NCBI RefSeq assembly: GCF_004353985.1
Contig: NZ_SMOA01000002.1
Span: 1-64,000 of the forward strand
Direction: 5' to 3'
Source of the DNA: Paracraurococcus ruber
GTDB lineage: Bacteria; Pseudomonadota; Alphaproteobacteria; Acetobacterales; Acetobacteraceae
Length of the DNA stretch: 64,000 bases
The position numbers were made by a program, and so were the translations under genes. Shown here in pieces: positions 8,508 through 17,152 of the stretch. The notes under the pieces are model-generated. The model worked only from the letters and a program-made list of their open reading frames with translations, was not told where the DNA came from and did not search any database. The first letter of the stretch is position 1. Each line of letters starts with the position of its first letter.

Positions 8508-9623
8508 ATGGAATTCGGCTATTTCTCCATGCCCTCCCACCCGCCGGAGCGCGGCCTGAAGGAAGGGCATGACTGGGATCTCCAGACCATCCGCTGGCTG
8601 GACGAGCTCGGCTTCTCCGAGGTCTGGATCGGCGAGCACCACACGGCGCCGTGGGAGCCGCATCCGGCCCCCGACCTGCTGCTGGCCCAGGCGATGCTGC
8701 AGACCAGCCGCATCCGCCTCGGCCCCGGCGGCTTCCTGCTGCCCTACCATCACCCCGCGGAGCTGGCGAACCGCGTCGCCATGCTCGACCACATGTCGAA
8801 CGGGCGGCTGAATTTCGGCATCGCCGCCAGCGGCCTGCCGTCCGACTGGGCGATGTTCAACGTGGACGGCATGTCCGGCAGCAACCGCGAGATGACGCGG
8901 GAAGCGCTCGACATCATCCTGAAGATGTGGTCGTCGGAGGAGCCCTTCCACTACCAGGGCAAGTACTGGCAGGTGGACAAGCCGGACACGATGTTCGGCT
9001 TCCTCAAGCCGCACCTGAAGCCGCTGCAGGCGCCGCACCCGCCGATCGGCGTCGCCGGCCTGTCGAAGAACTCCGACACGCTGAAGATGGCCGGCGAGCA
9101 CGGCTTCCTGCCGATGTCGCTGAACCTCAACCCGGGCTACGTGAAGAGCCACTGGGAGAGCGTGGAGGCCGGCGCGCGCAAGGGCGGCCGTACCGCGGAC
9201 CGCAAGGACTGGCGCCTGGTGCGGGAGATCTTCGTCGCCGAGACGGATGAGGAAGCCTGGCGGCTGTCGGTCGGGTCCATGATGGGCCGGATGATGGGCG
9301 AGTATTTCCTGCCGCTGCTGTCGAATTTCGGCTTCAAGGAATACCTCAAGCACAGCCCGGAGGTGCCGGACAGCGACGTCACCGTGGAGTATTGCGCGAA
9401 GCGGAACTGGCTGATCGGGTCGCCGAAGACGGTCGCCGAGAAGCTGGAGCAGATCTACGAGGATGTCGGCGGCTTCGGCCAGCTTCTGGTCTTCGGCTTC
9501 GACTACCAGGACAATCCGGGGGCCTGGCATAACTCGCTCCGCCTGATCCAGGAGGAAGTGGCGCCGCGGGTGAAGCACCTGGTGCCGAAGGCGCCCGCCC
9601 CGGCCCTGGCGGCGGCGCAGTAG
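8508..9623 (+). CDS. LLM class flavin-dependent oxidoreductase
   Basis: A 371-residue luciferase-like (TIM-barrel, FMN/F420 superfamily) monooxygenase. Visible family features are MEFGYFSMP at the N-terminus, GFSEVWIGEHH (residues 36-47), RIRLGPGGFLLPYHHP and MLDHMSNGRLNFGIAASG. Such enzymes use FMNH2 and O2 to oxidise aldehydes, ketones, terpenes or sulfonates. Two in-frame ATGs exist (8499 and 8508). The AGGAGG at 8493-8498 abuts the first and lies nine bases from the second, so 8508 was taken. A two-component partner flavin reductase was not seen nearby. Confidence 0.88.
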   Translation: MEFGYFSMPSHPPERGLKEGHDWDLQTIRWLDELGFSEVWIGEHHTAPWEPHPAPDLLLAQAMLQTSRIRLGPGGFLLPYHHPAELANRVAMLDHMSNGRLNFGIAASGLPSDWAMFNVDGMSGSNREMTREALDIILKMWSSEEPFHYQGKYWQVDKPDTMFGFLKPHLKPLQAPHPPIGVAGLSKNSDTLKMAGEHGFLPMSLNLNPGYVKSHWESVEAGARKGGRTADRKDWRLVREIFVAETDEEAWRLSVGSMMGRMMGEYFLPLLSNFGFKEYLKHSPEVPDSDVTVEYCAKRNWLIGSPKTVAEKLEQIYEDVGGFGQLLVFGFDYQDNPGAWHNSLRLIQEEVAPRVKHLVPKAPAPALAAAQ

Positions 9624-9639
9624 CCGGGACGGAGCGGAT

Positions 9640-9667
9640 CGCCCCGGGACCGGAAGGGCCCGGGGCG
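9640..9667. terminator. hairpin between convergent genes
   Basis: A perfect 9-bp stem, CGCCCCGGG (9640-9648) with CCCGGGGCG (9659-9667), and a 10-base loop. It lies between the ends of the LLM gene and the minus-strand DUF4188 gene, so it could end transcription from both sides. No T tract is present. Confidence 0.45.
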
Positions 9668-9735
9668 TGACGCCGCCCCAGGCGGGGAGGCCTGCGGCGG
9701 CGCGGCGTTCGGTCCTGAACCGCAACCGCCCCAGG

Positions 9736-10236
9736 TCATGCCGCCGGGCCGGGCGGCCCGGCGGTGGCCGCCAGCCGGCCTTCGCCGGTTGCCCGGCTGC
9801 CGACCGCGTCGCGCAGGGCGCCGGCGCGGCCCAGGCCGAAGGGGGGCATGTTCACATAGACGCTCTCGAACCGGCCGGGCCCGACCAGGTAGGTCTCGTG
9901 CCAGATGCCGACGTCGCCATTGGTGCCGACGGCGCGGTTGAAGGCATGCCAGGCCGGCAGATGCGCCCGGTTCCGCGCCGTCGCATAGGCCTGCAGCAGC
10001 GCATGGCTGCGCCAGTACTGCACCACCAGCGCGGAGCGCAGGCCGCCATGCAGGCGGTGGTGCAGCAGGCCAAGCTCCGGCCGCGCCGCAAGCTCCGCCA
10101 GCATGCGCGGCATGGCGCGCAGCACCGGCCACCAGCGATGGATCTTCCAGGGTCGGTTCAGCCGGGCCCCGATCAGAAACAGCACGAACTCGCCTTCGAC
10201 CTCGGCGCAGACGCGGTGGGGGATGATTCCGACCAT
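9736..10236 (-). CDS. DUF4188 domain-containing protein
   Basis: A 166-residue protein resembling the DUF4188 / monooxygenase-like family (dimeric alpha-beta barrel type). It has the stretches GEFVLFLIGARLNRPWKIH and AVGTNGDVGIWHETY. This family has fungal and bacterial members annotated as small heme-free monooxygenases or isomerases, but no function is certain. The start at 10236 (MVGIIPH) begins at the conserved domain; an upstream in-frame ATG at 10311 would add 25 GC-rich residues without clear similarity. It is convergent with the LLM oxidoreductase. Confidence 0.75.
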   Translation of the reverse strand: MVGIIPHRVCAEVEGEFVLFLIGARLNRPWKIHRWWPVLRAMPRMLAELAARPELGLLHHRLHGGLRSALVVQYWRSHALLQAYATARNRAHLPAWHAFNRAVGTNGDVGIWHETYLVGPGRFESVYVNMPPFGLGRAGALRDAVGSRATGEGRLAATAGPPGPAA

Positions 10237-10422
10237 GGGGTGGGCTCCGCAGATCGCGGCCCAGCCTACAGCGGCCCGCGCCCGGTCCCGAATGCCGTGC
10301 CGGGCCCGCACCCCGGGGCGGACCCCCAGGCTCGGCGACGGTCAGGCCGCTTCGGCCGTGGTAGGCGGGGACGCGGCGCCGCTGCCGGCGTTGTCGCCAC
10401 GCCACAATCGATGGAGACGAGG

Positions 10423-10623
10423 ATGCGCGCGACCAGCCTGGCCCTGCTGTTCCTGCTGGCGGCCTGTGGGCCCGGCGGCCTGCGGGCCGGCGGGCAATAT
10501 TCCGGCGTGCCGGACACCCGCACCGGCGACTGGCAGAACAACCGCCAGACCGGCAGCATCAGCACGGACGGCACGGTCCATTCGCGCCAGCAGGGCTACC
10601 TGACCACGCCGCGCGGCTGGTAG
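10423..10623 (+). CDS. small putative lipoprotein
   Basis: A 66-residue exported protein. The N-terminus MRATSLALLFLLAAC is a lipoprotein signal with lipobox LAAC and lipidated C15. The mature part is short and polar (TGDWQNNRQTGSISTDGT) with no known domain. GGAGACGAGG lies just upstream of the ATG; an alternative ATG at 10411 would add MET-R. The function is unknown. It stands alone between two convergent or unrelated genes. Confidence 0.65.
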   Translation: MRATSLALLFLLAACGPGGLRAGGQYSGVPDTRTGDWQNNRQTGSISTDGTVHSRQQGYLTTPRGW

Positions 10624-10741
10624 CCGACCGCGCGGCACGCCGAAGGACGCCACGTCGATGCCGCGCGGCGGCCGCGCCTGAGCGCTTCCGCCGGACGGGT
10701 CGGTCGGCGCGCCGCGTCGAGGCGCATGCCTCCGCCGCCGC

Positions 10742-12049
10742 TCAGGCGAACCGCTCGACGCCGAAGGGCGTCAGGTCCAGGTTCGGGACCGGGCCGAGCA
10801 TCGCCTGCGCCAGCAGCGCACCGGTGGGGGCGGAGCCGGTCAGGCCCAGATGCCCATGGCCGAAGGCGCACCACAGGCCGGGCCAGGCCTTCACCGGCCC
10901 GATCACCGGCAGGCTGTCCGGCAGGCAGGGGCGGTGGCCCATCCAGAAACCTTCCGCCCCCTCGGTACGCGCCTGCGGGAAGGCGTTCCGCAGGTCCTGC
11001 AGCAGCAGCTCGGCCCGGCGCGGGGTCGGCGGCGCCTCCAGCCCGCCGAACTCCACCGTGCCGGCCACGCGCAGCCCGCCCTCCATGGGGGAGATGAAGG
11101 CCTTGCGGTCCGCCGGCACCACCGGCCGCTGCAGGGCAATCCCGGCTTCCGGCAGCATCACGTGGTAGCCGCGCTGCGTCTCCAGCGGGACATGCAGGCC
11201 AAGCGGCGCCAGCAGCCGCGCCGACCAGGCGCCGGCCGCCAGCACCACATGCTCGGCGGGGATCATCCCCTCGGCCGTCGCTGCGCCGGCGACGCGGCCG
11301 CCCTCGGTCGCCAGGGCCCGGACCGCGGCGCGGCGGATGGATCCGCCCAGCCGTTCCACCCCGCGGGCCACCACCTGGGCCTGGCGCAGCGGGTTCACGC
11401 TGCTGCCCTGGTCCGGGATGAACAGGCCGAGGTCGTAGTCGCCGCGCATGTCGGGCTCCAGGGCCCGGATCGCGTCGCGGCCTTCGAGGAACTCCACCCG
11501 CATCCCGTGCTGCCGGCGCAGGTCCCAGCCGCCGGCATCCTTCGCGTAATGCGCGCGGTCCCGGTAGAGGTAGAGCTGCCCGGTCTCGCGGATCAGGTCG
11601 AGCGCGCCTTCCGCCGCCAGGATCTGCCGGTGCTGTTCCATGGCATTGCCCAGCAGGCCCGACAGCGCCTCGGCGATCCGCGCGACGCGCGCCGGCCGCG
11701 CGCTGGCCACGAAGCGCATCAGCCAGGGGGCGGCGCGCAGGGCATAGCGCGGCGGGATGTGCAGCGCGCCGGCAGGGTCCAGCAGCATGCCCGGCACCTG
11801 CTTCAGCACGCCCGGCATGGCCAGCGGCGCGACCGCGCCGCCGCTGATTGCCCCGGCATTGCCCGAGGAGGCGCCGCTGCCCGGCGCCTCTCCATCCAGC
11901 ACCGTGACGGCGGCGCCGGCCCGCGCCAGGTGCCAGGCCACGCAGAGCCCGACGATGCCGGCGCCGATGACGACGACCCGTGGCCCGGCGGCGGCGCCGG
12001 CCGGGCCTAGTCCACCTGCACGCCCGCCCGGGTCGCGATCTGCTGCCAC
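10742..12049 (-). CDS. FAD-binding oxidoreductase, DadA (D-amino acid dehydrogenase) type
   Basis: A DAO-fold flavoprotein of about 410-435 residues, similar to DadA small-subunit proteins. It has GAGIVG near residue 29, SSGNAGAISGG (a DadA-type segment), and a C-terminal GHGHLGLT motif. These enzymes oxidise D-amino acids to keto acids and pass electrons to the respiratory chain. No ATG exists between the upstream stop and the dinucleotide motif. The nearest in-frame usable start is GTG at 12049, which lies inside the preceding Bug gene (43-base overlap). The exact start is therefore uncertain. It is cotranscribed with the Bug protein at 12972. Confidence 0.82.
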   Translation of the reverse strand: MAADRDPGGRAGGLGPAGAAAGPRVVVIGAGIVGLCVAWHLARAGAAVTVLDGEAPGSGASSGNAGAISGGAVAPLAMPGVLKQVPGMLLDPAGALHIPPRYALRAAPWLMRFVASARPARVARIAEALSGLLGNAMEQHRQILAAEGALDLIRETGQLYLYRDRAHYAKDAGGWDLRRQHGMRVEFLEGRDAIRALEPDMRGDYDLGLFIPDQGSSVNPLRQAQVVARGVERLGGSIRRAAVRALATEGGRVAGAATAEGMIPAEHVVLAAGAWSARLLAPLGLHVPLETQRGYHVMLPEAGIALQRPVVPADRKAFISPMEGGLRVAGTVEFGGLEAPPTPRRAELLLQDLRNAFPQARTEGAEGFWMGHRPCLPDSLPVIGPVKAWPGLWCAFGHGHLGLTGSAPTGALLAQAMLGPVPNLDLTPFGVERFA

Positions 12050-12972
12050 TTCGCCTGCTCCGCCGCGATGAAGGCCCGCGCCGCCGCGGCACCGCCGCCC
12101 ACGGGTTCCAGCCCGCGCTCGCGGAACGCGTCCGTCAGCGCCTCCCGCATCGCCGTCTGCACCGCGGAATCGATGCGCGCAAGCGCCGGCCCCGGCGTCC
12201 GGGCGGGCGCGACCAGGGTGGCCCAGGTGCTGCCGACCAGGAAGGGGAAGCCCGCCTCCGCGGTGGTCGGCACGTCCGGCAGCACGGCGCTGCGCGTGCC
12301 GCGGCACAGCGCCAGCGCCCGCACCCGGCCGGATTGCAGATGCGGCAGGGCGGAGGGGATGACGTCCAGCAGCAGCGGCACCTGCCCGCCGGCCAGGTCG
12401 GTCATCGCCGGGCCGCCGCCGCGATAGGGGATGTGGGTCAGCGCGATGCCGGTCTCCAGCCGCAGCAGCTCGGCCAGCAGATGGTTCGCGGTGCCGATGC
12501 CGTGCGAGGCATAGTCCAGCCCCGCCTTCTCCCGCGCCAGCGCCACCAGCTCCGCCAAGTTGCGCACCGGCAGCGCGGCGTTGACCAGCACCAGGAAGGG
12601 CTGCTCGGTCAGCCAGGCGACCGGGGCGAAATCCTCCGGCTGGTAGGGCAGGCCGCGCATGACGGCGCGGGCGATCGCCATCTCGGCCGAGGCGCCGACC
12701 AGCAGCGTGTGCCCATCCGGCGCCGCCTTGGCGACGAGGTCGGCGCCGAGGGTGCCGGAGGCACCGGCGCGGTTCTCCACCGTGACCGGCTGGCCCCAGG
12801 CGCGGGCCAGGCGCTCCGCCAGCAACCGCGCCACCAGGTCGGTGCTGCCGCCCGGCGGGTAGCCCACCACCAGCCGCACCGGCCGCGCGGGGAAGCCTTC
12901 CGCCAGGGCCGGCGCCGACAGCGCCAGGCCGATCGGGGCGCCCAGCAGGGCGCGTCGCCGGATCGCGCGCAT
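12007..12972 (-). CDS. tripartite tricarboxylate transporter substrate-binding protein (Bug/TctC)
   Basis: A 321-residue periplasmic binding protein of the Bug family. It has an Arg-rich signal sequence ending ALSAPALA around residue 24, RPVRLVVGYPPGGSTD, the ENRAGASGT loop, THIPYRGGGPAM, and PTTAEAGFP. Bug proteins bind carboxylates, amino acids or aromatic acids for TctAB permeases; no TctA or TctB gene is in the window. Next to a DadA-type oxidase, an amino acid-like ligand is plausible but unproven. It is divergent from the TauD gene at 13080 across 107 bases that must hold both promoters. Confidence 0.92.
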   Translation of the reverse strand: MRAIRRRALLGAPIGLALSAPALAEGFPARPVRLVVGYPPGGSTDLVARLLAERLARAWGQPVTVENRAGASGTLGADLVAKAAPDGHTLLVGASAEMAIARAVMRGLPYQPEDFAPVAWLTEQPFLVLVNAALPVRNLAELVALAREKAGLDYASHGIGTANHLLAELLRLETGIALTHIPYRGGGPAMTDLAGGQVPLLLDVIPSALPHLQSGRVRALALCRGTRSAVLPDVPTTAEAGFPFLVGSTWATLVAPARTPGPALARIDSAVQTAMREALTDAFRERGLEPVGGGAAAARAFIAAEQAKWQQIATRAGVQVD

Positions 12973-13079
12973 CCATCCCTCCCCCTCGTCGTTGCGGCGA
13001 TGCTGCGGCGTGCCCGGCGGCCGCGCAAGCTTGACCGCGGGCGGGGGCTGACGGACCCTCCGCGGCCGGAGGACACGCC

Positions 13080-13961
13080 ATGCGCATCACGCCGAACAAT
13101 GCCGGCCTCGGCGCGCGGGTCGAGGGCATCGACCTCGCCCGGCCGCTGACCGACCCGGATTTCCGCACCCTCCTCCGCGCCCTCGGGCAGTACGGCGTGC
13201 TCTGCCTGCCGGGGCAGGAGATGGAAGCGCGGCACCTTTCGGAATTCGGCTCCCGCTTCGGCGACCTGGAGGTGAACGTCGCCAACCTGTTCCATGCCCC
13301 GGATCATCCGGAAGTGATGATCCTGTCCAACATGCGCGACGATGCGGGCAAGCCGGTGGGCCTGCACGATGCCGGCCAGGGCTGGCACACCGACATGTCC
13401 TATTCCGCCGAGATCGCGCTGGCCAATGTGCTGCACGCGAAGCAGGTGCCGCTGCGCGACGGCCGGCCGCTGGGCGACACGCAGTTCCGCAACATGCACG
13501 CGGCCTATGACGACCTGCCGGCCGAGGTGGTGCGGCGACTGGAAGGCCGCGTCGCCATCCACGACTTCGAGAAATTCTGGGAGGTGATGCGCACCCGGCC
13601 CGGCAGCATCCGCAAGCCGCTGACCGCGGAGCAGCGCGCGAAGAAGCCGCCGGTGGCGCAGCCGATCTTCCGGGTGCATCCCATCACCGGCCGCCGCGTG
13701 CTGTACTGCAACCCCGGCTATGCCATGCGGATCGAGGGGCTGGAACCGGCCGAGAGCGACGCGCTGCTGGAATACCTGTTCCGCCATCAGGCACAGGAGA
13801 AATATCTCTACAGCCACGCCTGGACGCCGGGCGACCTGCTGATGTGGGACAATATCGGCACGGTGCACAATGCCGTCGCCGATTACGGGCCGGAGGAGCC
13901 GCGCTACATCCTGCGGGTGCAGGTGATGGCGACGCGCGACTACGCCGCCCTGGCCGCCTGA
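13080..13961 (+). CDS. TauD/TfdA family Fe(II)/2-oxoglutarate dioxygenase
   Basis: A 293-residue dioxygenase. The metal facial triad is visible as H103-x-D105 in GWHTDMSY and the distal histidine H263 in TVHNAVADYG. The 2-oxoglutarate-binding arginine is R275 or R279. Family members hydroxylate taurine, alkylsulfates, 2,4-D or carnitine-like compounds, using 2-oxoglutarate and O2. It heads an operon with an FAH-family hydrolase (two bases away) and a Bug protein, so it probably attacks the ligand imported by that protein. The specific substrate is unknown. GGAGGACACGCC precedes the ATG. Confidence 0.9.
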   Translation: MRITPNNAGLGARVEGIDLARPLTDPDFRTLLRALGQYGVLCLPGQEMEARHLSEFGSRFGDLEVNVANLFHAPDHPEVMILSNMRDDAGKPVGLHDAGQGWHTDMSYSAEIALANVLHAKQVPLRDGRPLGDTQFRNMHAAYDDLPAEVVRRLEGRVAIHDFEKFWEVMRTRPGSIRKPLTAEQRAKKPPVAQPIFRVHPITGRRVLYCNPGYAMRIEGLEPAESDALLEYLFRHQAQEKYLYSHAWTPGDLLMWDNIGTVHNAVADYGPEEPRYILRVQVMATRDYAALAA

Positions 13962-13962
13962 C

Positions 13963-14874
13963 ATGCGGCTGGTCACCTACGAGGCTGCCAACGCCGTCCA
14001 TGTCGGCGCCGTGCTGGGCGATGGCGTCGTCGCCTTGCAGCCCGCGCTGGACGCAGCGCGGCGGGAGGCCGGGGAGGCGCCGCTGGCTTTGCCCGCCGAT
14101 ATGCGCGGCCTGCTCGGCGCGGGGGAGGCGGCGCTGGTCGAGGCCGCCCGCGCCCTGGCCTACGCCGCCCGACCGGAAAACGCCGCGCTGCGCACGCCGC
14201 TTGCCGGCCTGCGCCTGCGCGCCCCGCTGATGCCCGGCAAGATCCTGGGCGTCGGGCGAAACTATGCCGACCATGCGAAGGAGGTCGGCGGGCCGAAGCT
14301 CGCGGCGCCGCGCATCTTCCTGAAGCCCACCTCCTCGGTCAGCGGTCCCGGCGACACGGTGCGCATCTCGCGCGCCGCGCTGAAGCCGGACTGGGAGGTC
14401 GAGCTCGCGGTGGTCATCGGCAGGACGGCCTGGCAGGTGAGCGAGGGCCAGGCGCTGGACCATGTCGCCGGCTACACCGTGCTGAACGACCTGACCGACC
14501 GCGCCCTGCAGTTCGACCATCCCATCGGCATGACCAGCTTCGGCAAGGGGCTCGACGGCTTCTGCCCCATGGGTCCCTGGATCGCCACGCCGGAGGAGGT
14601 GGGAGAGCCCTGGGCGCTCGACCTGCACTGCCACCTGAACGGCGAGGAGGTGCAGCACGGCAATACGCGCGACCTGATCTTCCCGGTCGCCACGCTGATC
14701 GCCTTTCTGTCCCGCTTCGTCACGCTGCAGCCGGGCGACGTCATCGCCACCGGCACGCCGGCGGGCGTCGGGCATTTCCGCGACCCGCCGCGCTACCTGA
14801 AGCCGGGCGACACGCTGCGGCTGGAGGTGGAGAAGGTCGGCGTGCTGGAGCATTCCATGGGAGGCGACGCGTGA
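13963..14874 (+). CDS. fumarylacetoacetate hydrolase (FAH) family protein
   Basis: A 303-residue FAH-fold enzyme. It has GVGRNYADHAKEVGG (about 91-105), an acidic metal site including EVELAVVIGR, GKGLDGFCPMGPW and TGTPAGVGHFRDPPR. Members hydrolyse or decarboxylate acylpyruvates, such as 2-keto-3-deoxy-L-fuconate or oxaloacetate-type substrates. The start lies one base after the TauD stop, and the stop overlaps the next gene (GTGA at 14871-14874), so expression is coupled. It may process the product of the dioxygenase; this is inference. Confidence 0.9.
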   Translation: MRLVTYEAANAVHVGAVLGDGVVALQPALDAARREAGEAPLALPADMRGLLGAGEAALVEAARALAYAARPENAALRTPLAGLRLRAPLMPGKILGVGRNYADHAKEVGGPKLAAPRIFLKPTSSVSGPGDTVRISRAALKPDWEVELAVVIGRTAWQVSEGQALDHVAGYTVLNDLTDRALQFDHPIGMTSFGKGLDGFCPMGPWIATPEEVGEPWALDLHCHLNGEEVQHGNTRDLIFPVATLIAFLSRFVTLQPGDVIATGTPAGVGHFRDPPRYLKPGDTLRLEVEKVGVLEHSMGGDA

Positions 14875-15851
14875 TCGCCCGGATCGTCGGGCTGCTGCTT
14901 GCATTGGCCGGCACGGCGGCGGCGCAGCCGCGCGCGCCCGGAACGGACTACCCGAACCGCCCGGTGCGCATCGTCGTCGCGCTGGCGCCGGGCGGCAATG
15001 CCGACCTGAATGCGCGGCTGGTGGCGACGCAGCTTTCGGCGCAGACCGGGCAGCAATTCGTGGTGGAGAACCGCCCGAGCGGCGGCGGCACCGTGGCCTT
15101 CGAGACGGTCGCGGCCACCCCGCCCGACGGCTACACGCTGCTGGTCGGCGCGCTGGGCAGCCATGCGCTGAATGTCGGCCTGTATGGCGAGCGGCTGCGG
15201 GTGCATCCGCTGACCGGCGTGGACCATGTGACGATCAGCAGCCATTCCGCCATCGCGGTCGCCGTGCACCCCTCGCTCGGCGTCCGCACCCTGGCGGAGT
15301 TCCGCGCGCTGCTCGCCGCCAATCCGGGGAAATACGACTACGGCTCCTCCGGCAACGGCACCACGGGGCATATCGCCGGGGCGATGCTGGTGCATCTGCT
15401 GGGCGTGCAGGCGCAGCACGTCCCCTATCGCGGCTCGGCCGCCGCCTTCACCGACCTGGCGGCGGGGCGAACGCAGTTCCAGGCGGACACCATCTCCTTC
15501 CTGTCGGAGCACCTGCGGGCCGGCACGGTGCGCGGCATCGTCATCGCCACGCCCGAACGCTCGCCCATGGCGCCGGAGGTGCCGACCAGCGCCGAGGCCG
15601 GGCTGCCGGACTACCAGGCGACCACCTGGACGCCCTGGAGCACGACGCTCGGCACGCCGCTGGCCATCCGGCAGTTCCTGTACGAGCAGATCGCCGAGGC
15701 GCTGCGCGCGCCGGCCGTCCGCAGCCGGCTGATCGAACTGGGCAACACCATCCCCGAGGGCATGACGCCCGAGCGCACCCGCGCCTTCATCGCCAGCGAG
15801 ATCGAGCGCTGGACACCCGTGGTCCGCGCCACCGGGGCGCGGGTGGACTGA
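14871..15851 (+). CDS. tripartite tricarboxylate transporter substrate-binding protein (Bug/TctC)
   Basis: A 326-residue periplasmic binding protein with GTG start overlapping the FAH stop. It has a signal sequence ending GTAAAQ, RPVRIVVALAPGGNAD, ENRPSGGGTVAFE, HVPYRGSAAAFTDLAAG and PTSAEAGLPDYQ. It is more divergent from the other Bug proteins here, for example GNAD in place of GGTD. It is the last gene of the TauD-FAH operon; repeat copy B follows its stop. Confidence 0.9.
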   Translation: MIARIVGLLLALAGTAAAQPRAPGTDYPNRPVRIVVALAPGGNADLNARLVATQLSAQTGQQFVVENRPSGGGTVAFETVAATPPDGYTLLVGALGSHALNVGLYGERLRVHPLTGVDHVTISSHSAIAVAVHPSLGVRTLAEFRALLAANPGKYDYGSSGNGTTGHIAGAMLVHLLGVQAQHVPYRGSAAAFTDLAAGRTQFQADTISFLSEHLRAGTVRGIVIATPERSPMAPEVPTSAEAGLPDYQATTWTPWSTTLGTPLAIRQFLYEQIAEALRAPAVRSRLIELGNTIPEGMTPERTRAFIASEIERWTPVVRATGARVD

Positions 15852-15867
15852 CACAACAAGGCAAGGC

Positions 15868-15992
15868 CGGGGAGGAAGTATCCTCCCCGAACCCCTCCTT
15901 TGTTTCCGTGAGTTTTTGCGAGTCGGTTGCCGCAGGCCAACTCATAGAAAGCAAAGGCGGGGTTTGGGGAGGAAATGCTTTTTCCTCCCCAA
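15868..15992. repeat. structured dispersed repeat, copy B
   Basis: A 125-base element in the same orientation and with the same fold as 2066-2192. Left hairpin: CGGGGAGGA (15868-15876) with TCCTCCCCG (15881-15889). Right hairpin: TTGGGGAGGAAA (15964-15975) with TTTCCTCCCCAA (15981-15992). The segment after the left hairpin (AACCCCTCCTTTG) also pairs with CAAAGGCGGGGTTT before the right one. The inner stem has different bases from copy A yet still pairs, which suggests the structure is conserved. It lies 28 bases before the Ldh_2 start and could affect that gene's mRNA leader. Confidence 0.85.
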
Positions 15993-16020
15993 GCTTATTT
16001 TCCAATCACGAGGAACCAGC

Positions 16021-17136
16021 ATGGCCAAGAACGTCACTTCCGGCCGCCCCGTCCCCGCCGAGGCCGTGCGCGCCCAGATCCACGCCATCCTCACCGCCTG
16101 GGGGATGCCGGAGAACCACGCCGCGACCACCGCCGAGGTCATGGTCGAGACCGACCTGATGGGCGTCGACAGCCATGGCCTGTCCATGCTGATGACCTAT
16201 GAGCAGGGCGTGCAGGCTGGCCGCCTCAAGCTCTCGGCGCAGCCGCGCATCGCCCGCGACACCGGCCCGACCGCGCTGGTGGATGCGGGAGATGGCCTCG
16301 GGCACCCGGTCTCGGCCTTCGCCATGAATCTCGCTGTCGACAAGGCCAAGCAGCACGGCATCGGCGTGGTCGGCGTGGTGCGCAGCCACCATTTCGGCGC
16401 CGCCGGCGCCTATGCCCGCATCGCCGCGGCGCGCGGCGTCATCGGCATGGTCACCAGCACGGCGCAGGGCATCGCCATGGTGCCGACGCGGGCCGCCATG
16501 CCGGTGCTGGGGACCAATCCCCTCGCCTTCGCCGCACCGGCCGGGCGCAACAAGCCCTTCGTGCTCGACATGGCAACCACCACCGTCGCCGCCGGCAAGG
16601 TGAAGGTGCACCACCTGAACGACGCGGCCCTGCCCGAAGGCTGGGTGGTGGACGGCAAGGGCGGCACCATCACCGACCCGCATGAGGGCAACGCCTTCGT
16701 CTTCCAGCGCCCGGAAGGCGGCATCACCCCGCTCGGCGGGCGGGAGGACCAGGGCAGCGCCAAGGGCTATGGCCTGGCGATGATGGTGCACATCCTGGCC
16801 GGCGCGCTGACCGGGGCGTCCTTCTCGCCCATCCTGAAGCGCAGCTGGACGCCGGATCAGCCGCAGAATATCGGCCATCTCTTCCTCGCCCTCGACCCGA
16901 AGGCGTTCCGCGAGGAGGGCGAATTCGAAGGCGAGCTCGACAGCATCCTCGACGTGCTGCACGCCACGCCGCCAGCCAATCCGGAGGAGCCGGTGCTGGT
17001 GCCGGGCGAGCCGGAGGACATCATGCGGGCGAAGCGCCTGGCGGAGGGCGTGCCGGTGCCCGACACGCTGGACACGCTGGTCCGCGAGATCTGCGAACGC
17101 TGCGGCGCGCCCTACCTGCTCAGGCCCAACGCCTGA
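16021..17136 (+). CDS. Ldh family (malate/L-lactate dehydrogenase type 2) oxidoreductase
   Basis: A 371-residue member of the Ldh_2 family (NAD(P)-dependent 2-hydroxy-acid, ureidoglycolate or 2,3-diketogulonate reductases). Characteristic stretches are GVDSHGLSML (catalytic His), VVRSHHFGAAGAYA, GTNPLAFAAPAG, LDMATTTVAAGKV and QGSAKGYGLAMMV. The soluble cytosolic enzyme interconverts 2-oxo and 2-hydroxy acids. The start at 16021 follows ACGAGGAACCAGC just after repeat copy B. It may be read with the preceding Bug gene, but the hairpins between them could separate the two. Confidence 0.92.
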   Translation: MAKNVTSGRPVPAEAVRAQIHAILTAWGMPENHAATTAEVMVETDLMGVDSHGLSMLMTYEQGVQAGRLKLSAQPRIARDTGPTALVDAGDGLGHPVSAFAMNLAVDKAKQHGIGVVGVVRSHHFGAAGAYARIAAARGVIGMVTSTAQGIAMVPTRAAMPVLGTNPLAFAAPAGRNKPFVLDMATTTVAAGKVKVHHLNDAALPEGWVVDGKGGTITDPHEGNAFVFQRPEGGITPLGGREDQGSAKGYGLAMMVHILAGALTGASFSPILKRSWTPDQPQNIGHLFLALDPKAFREEGEFEGELDSILDVLHATPPANPEEPVLVPGEPEDIMRAKRLAEGVPVPDTLDTLVREICERCGAPYLLRPNA

Positions 17137-17152
17137 CCGGCAGGTCCGCGCC

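Noticed and set aside
6545-8509. A minus-strand open frame of 654 codons opposite the SDR and Fe-ADH genes
   Set aside because: The plus strand carries complete family signatures (GGGSVIDGAK and others); the minus frame has none.
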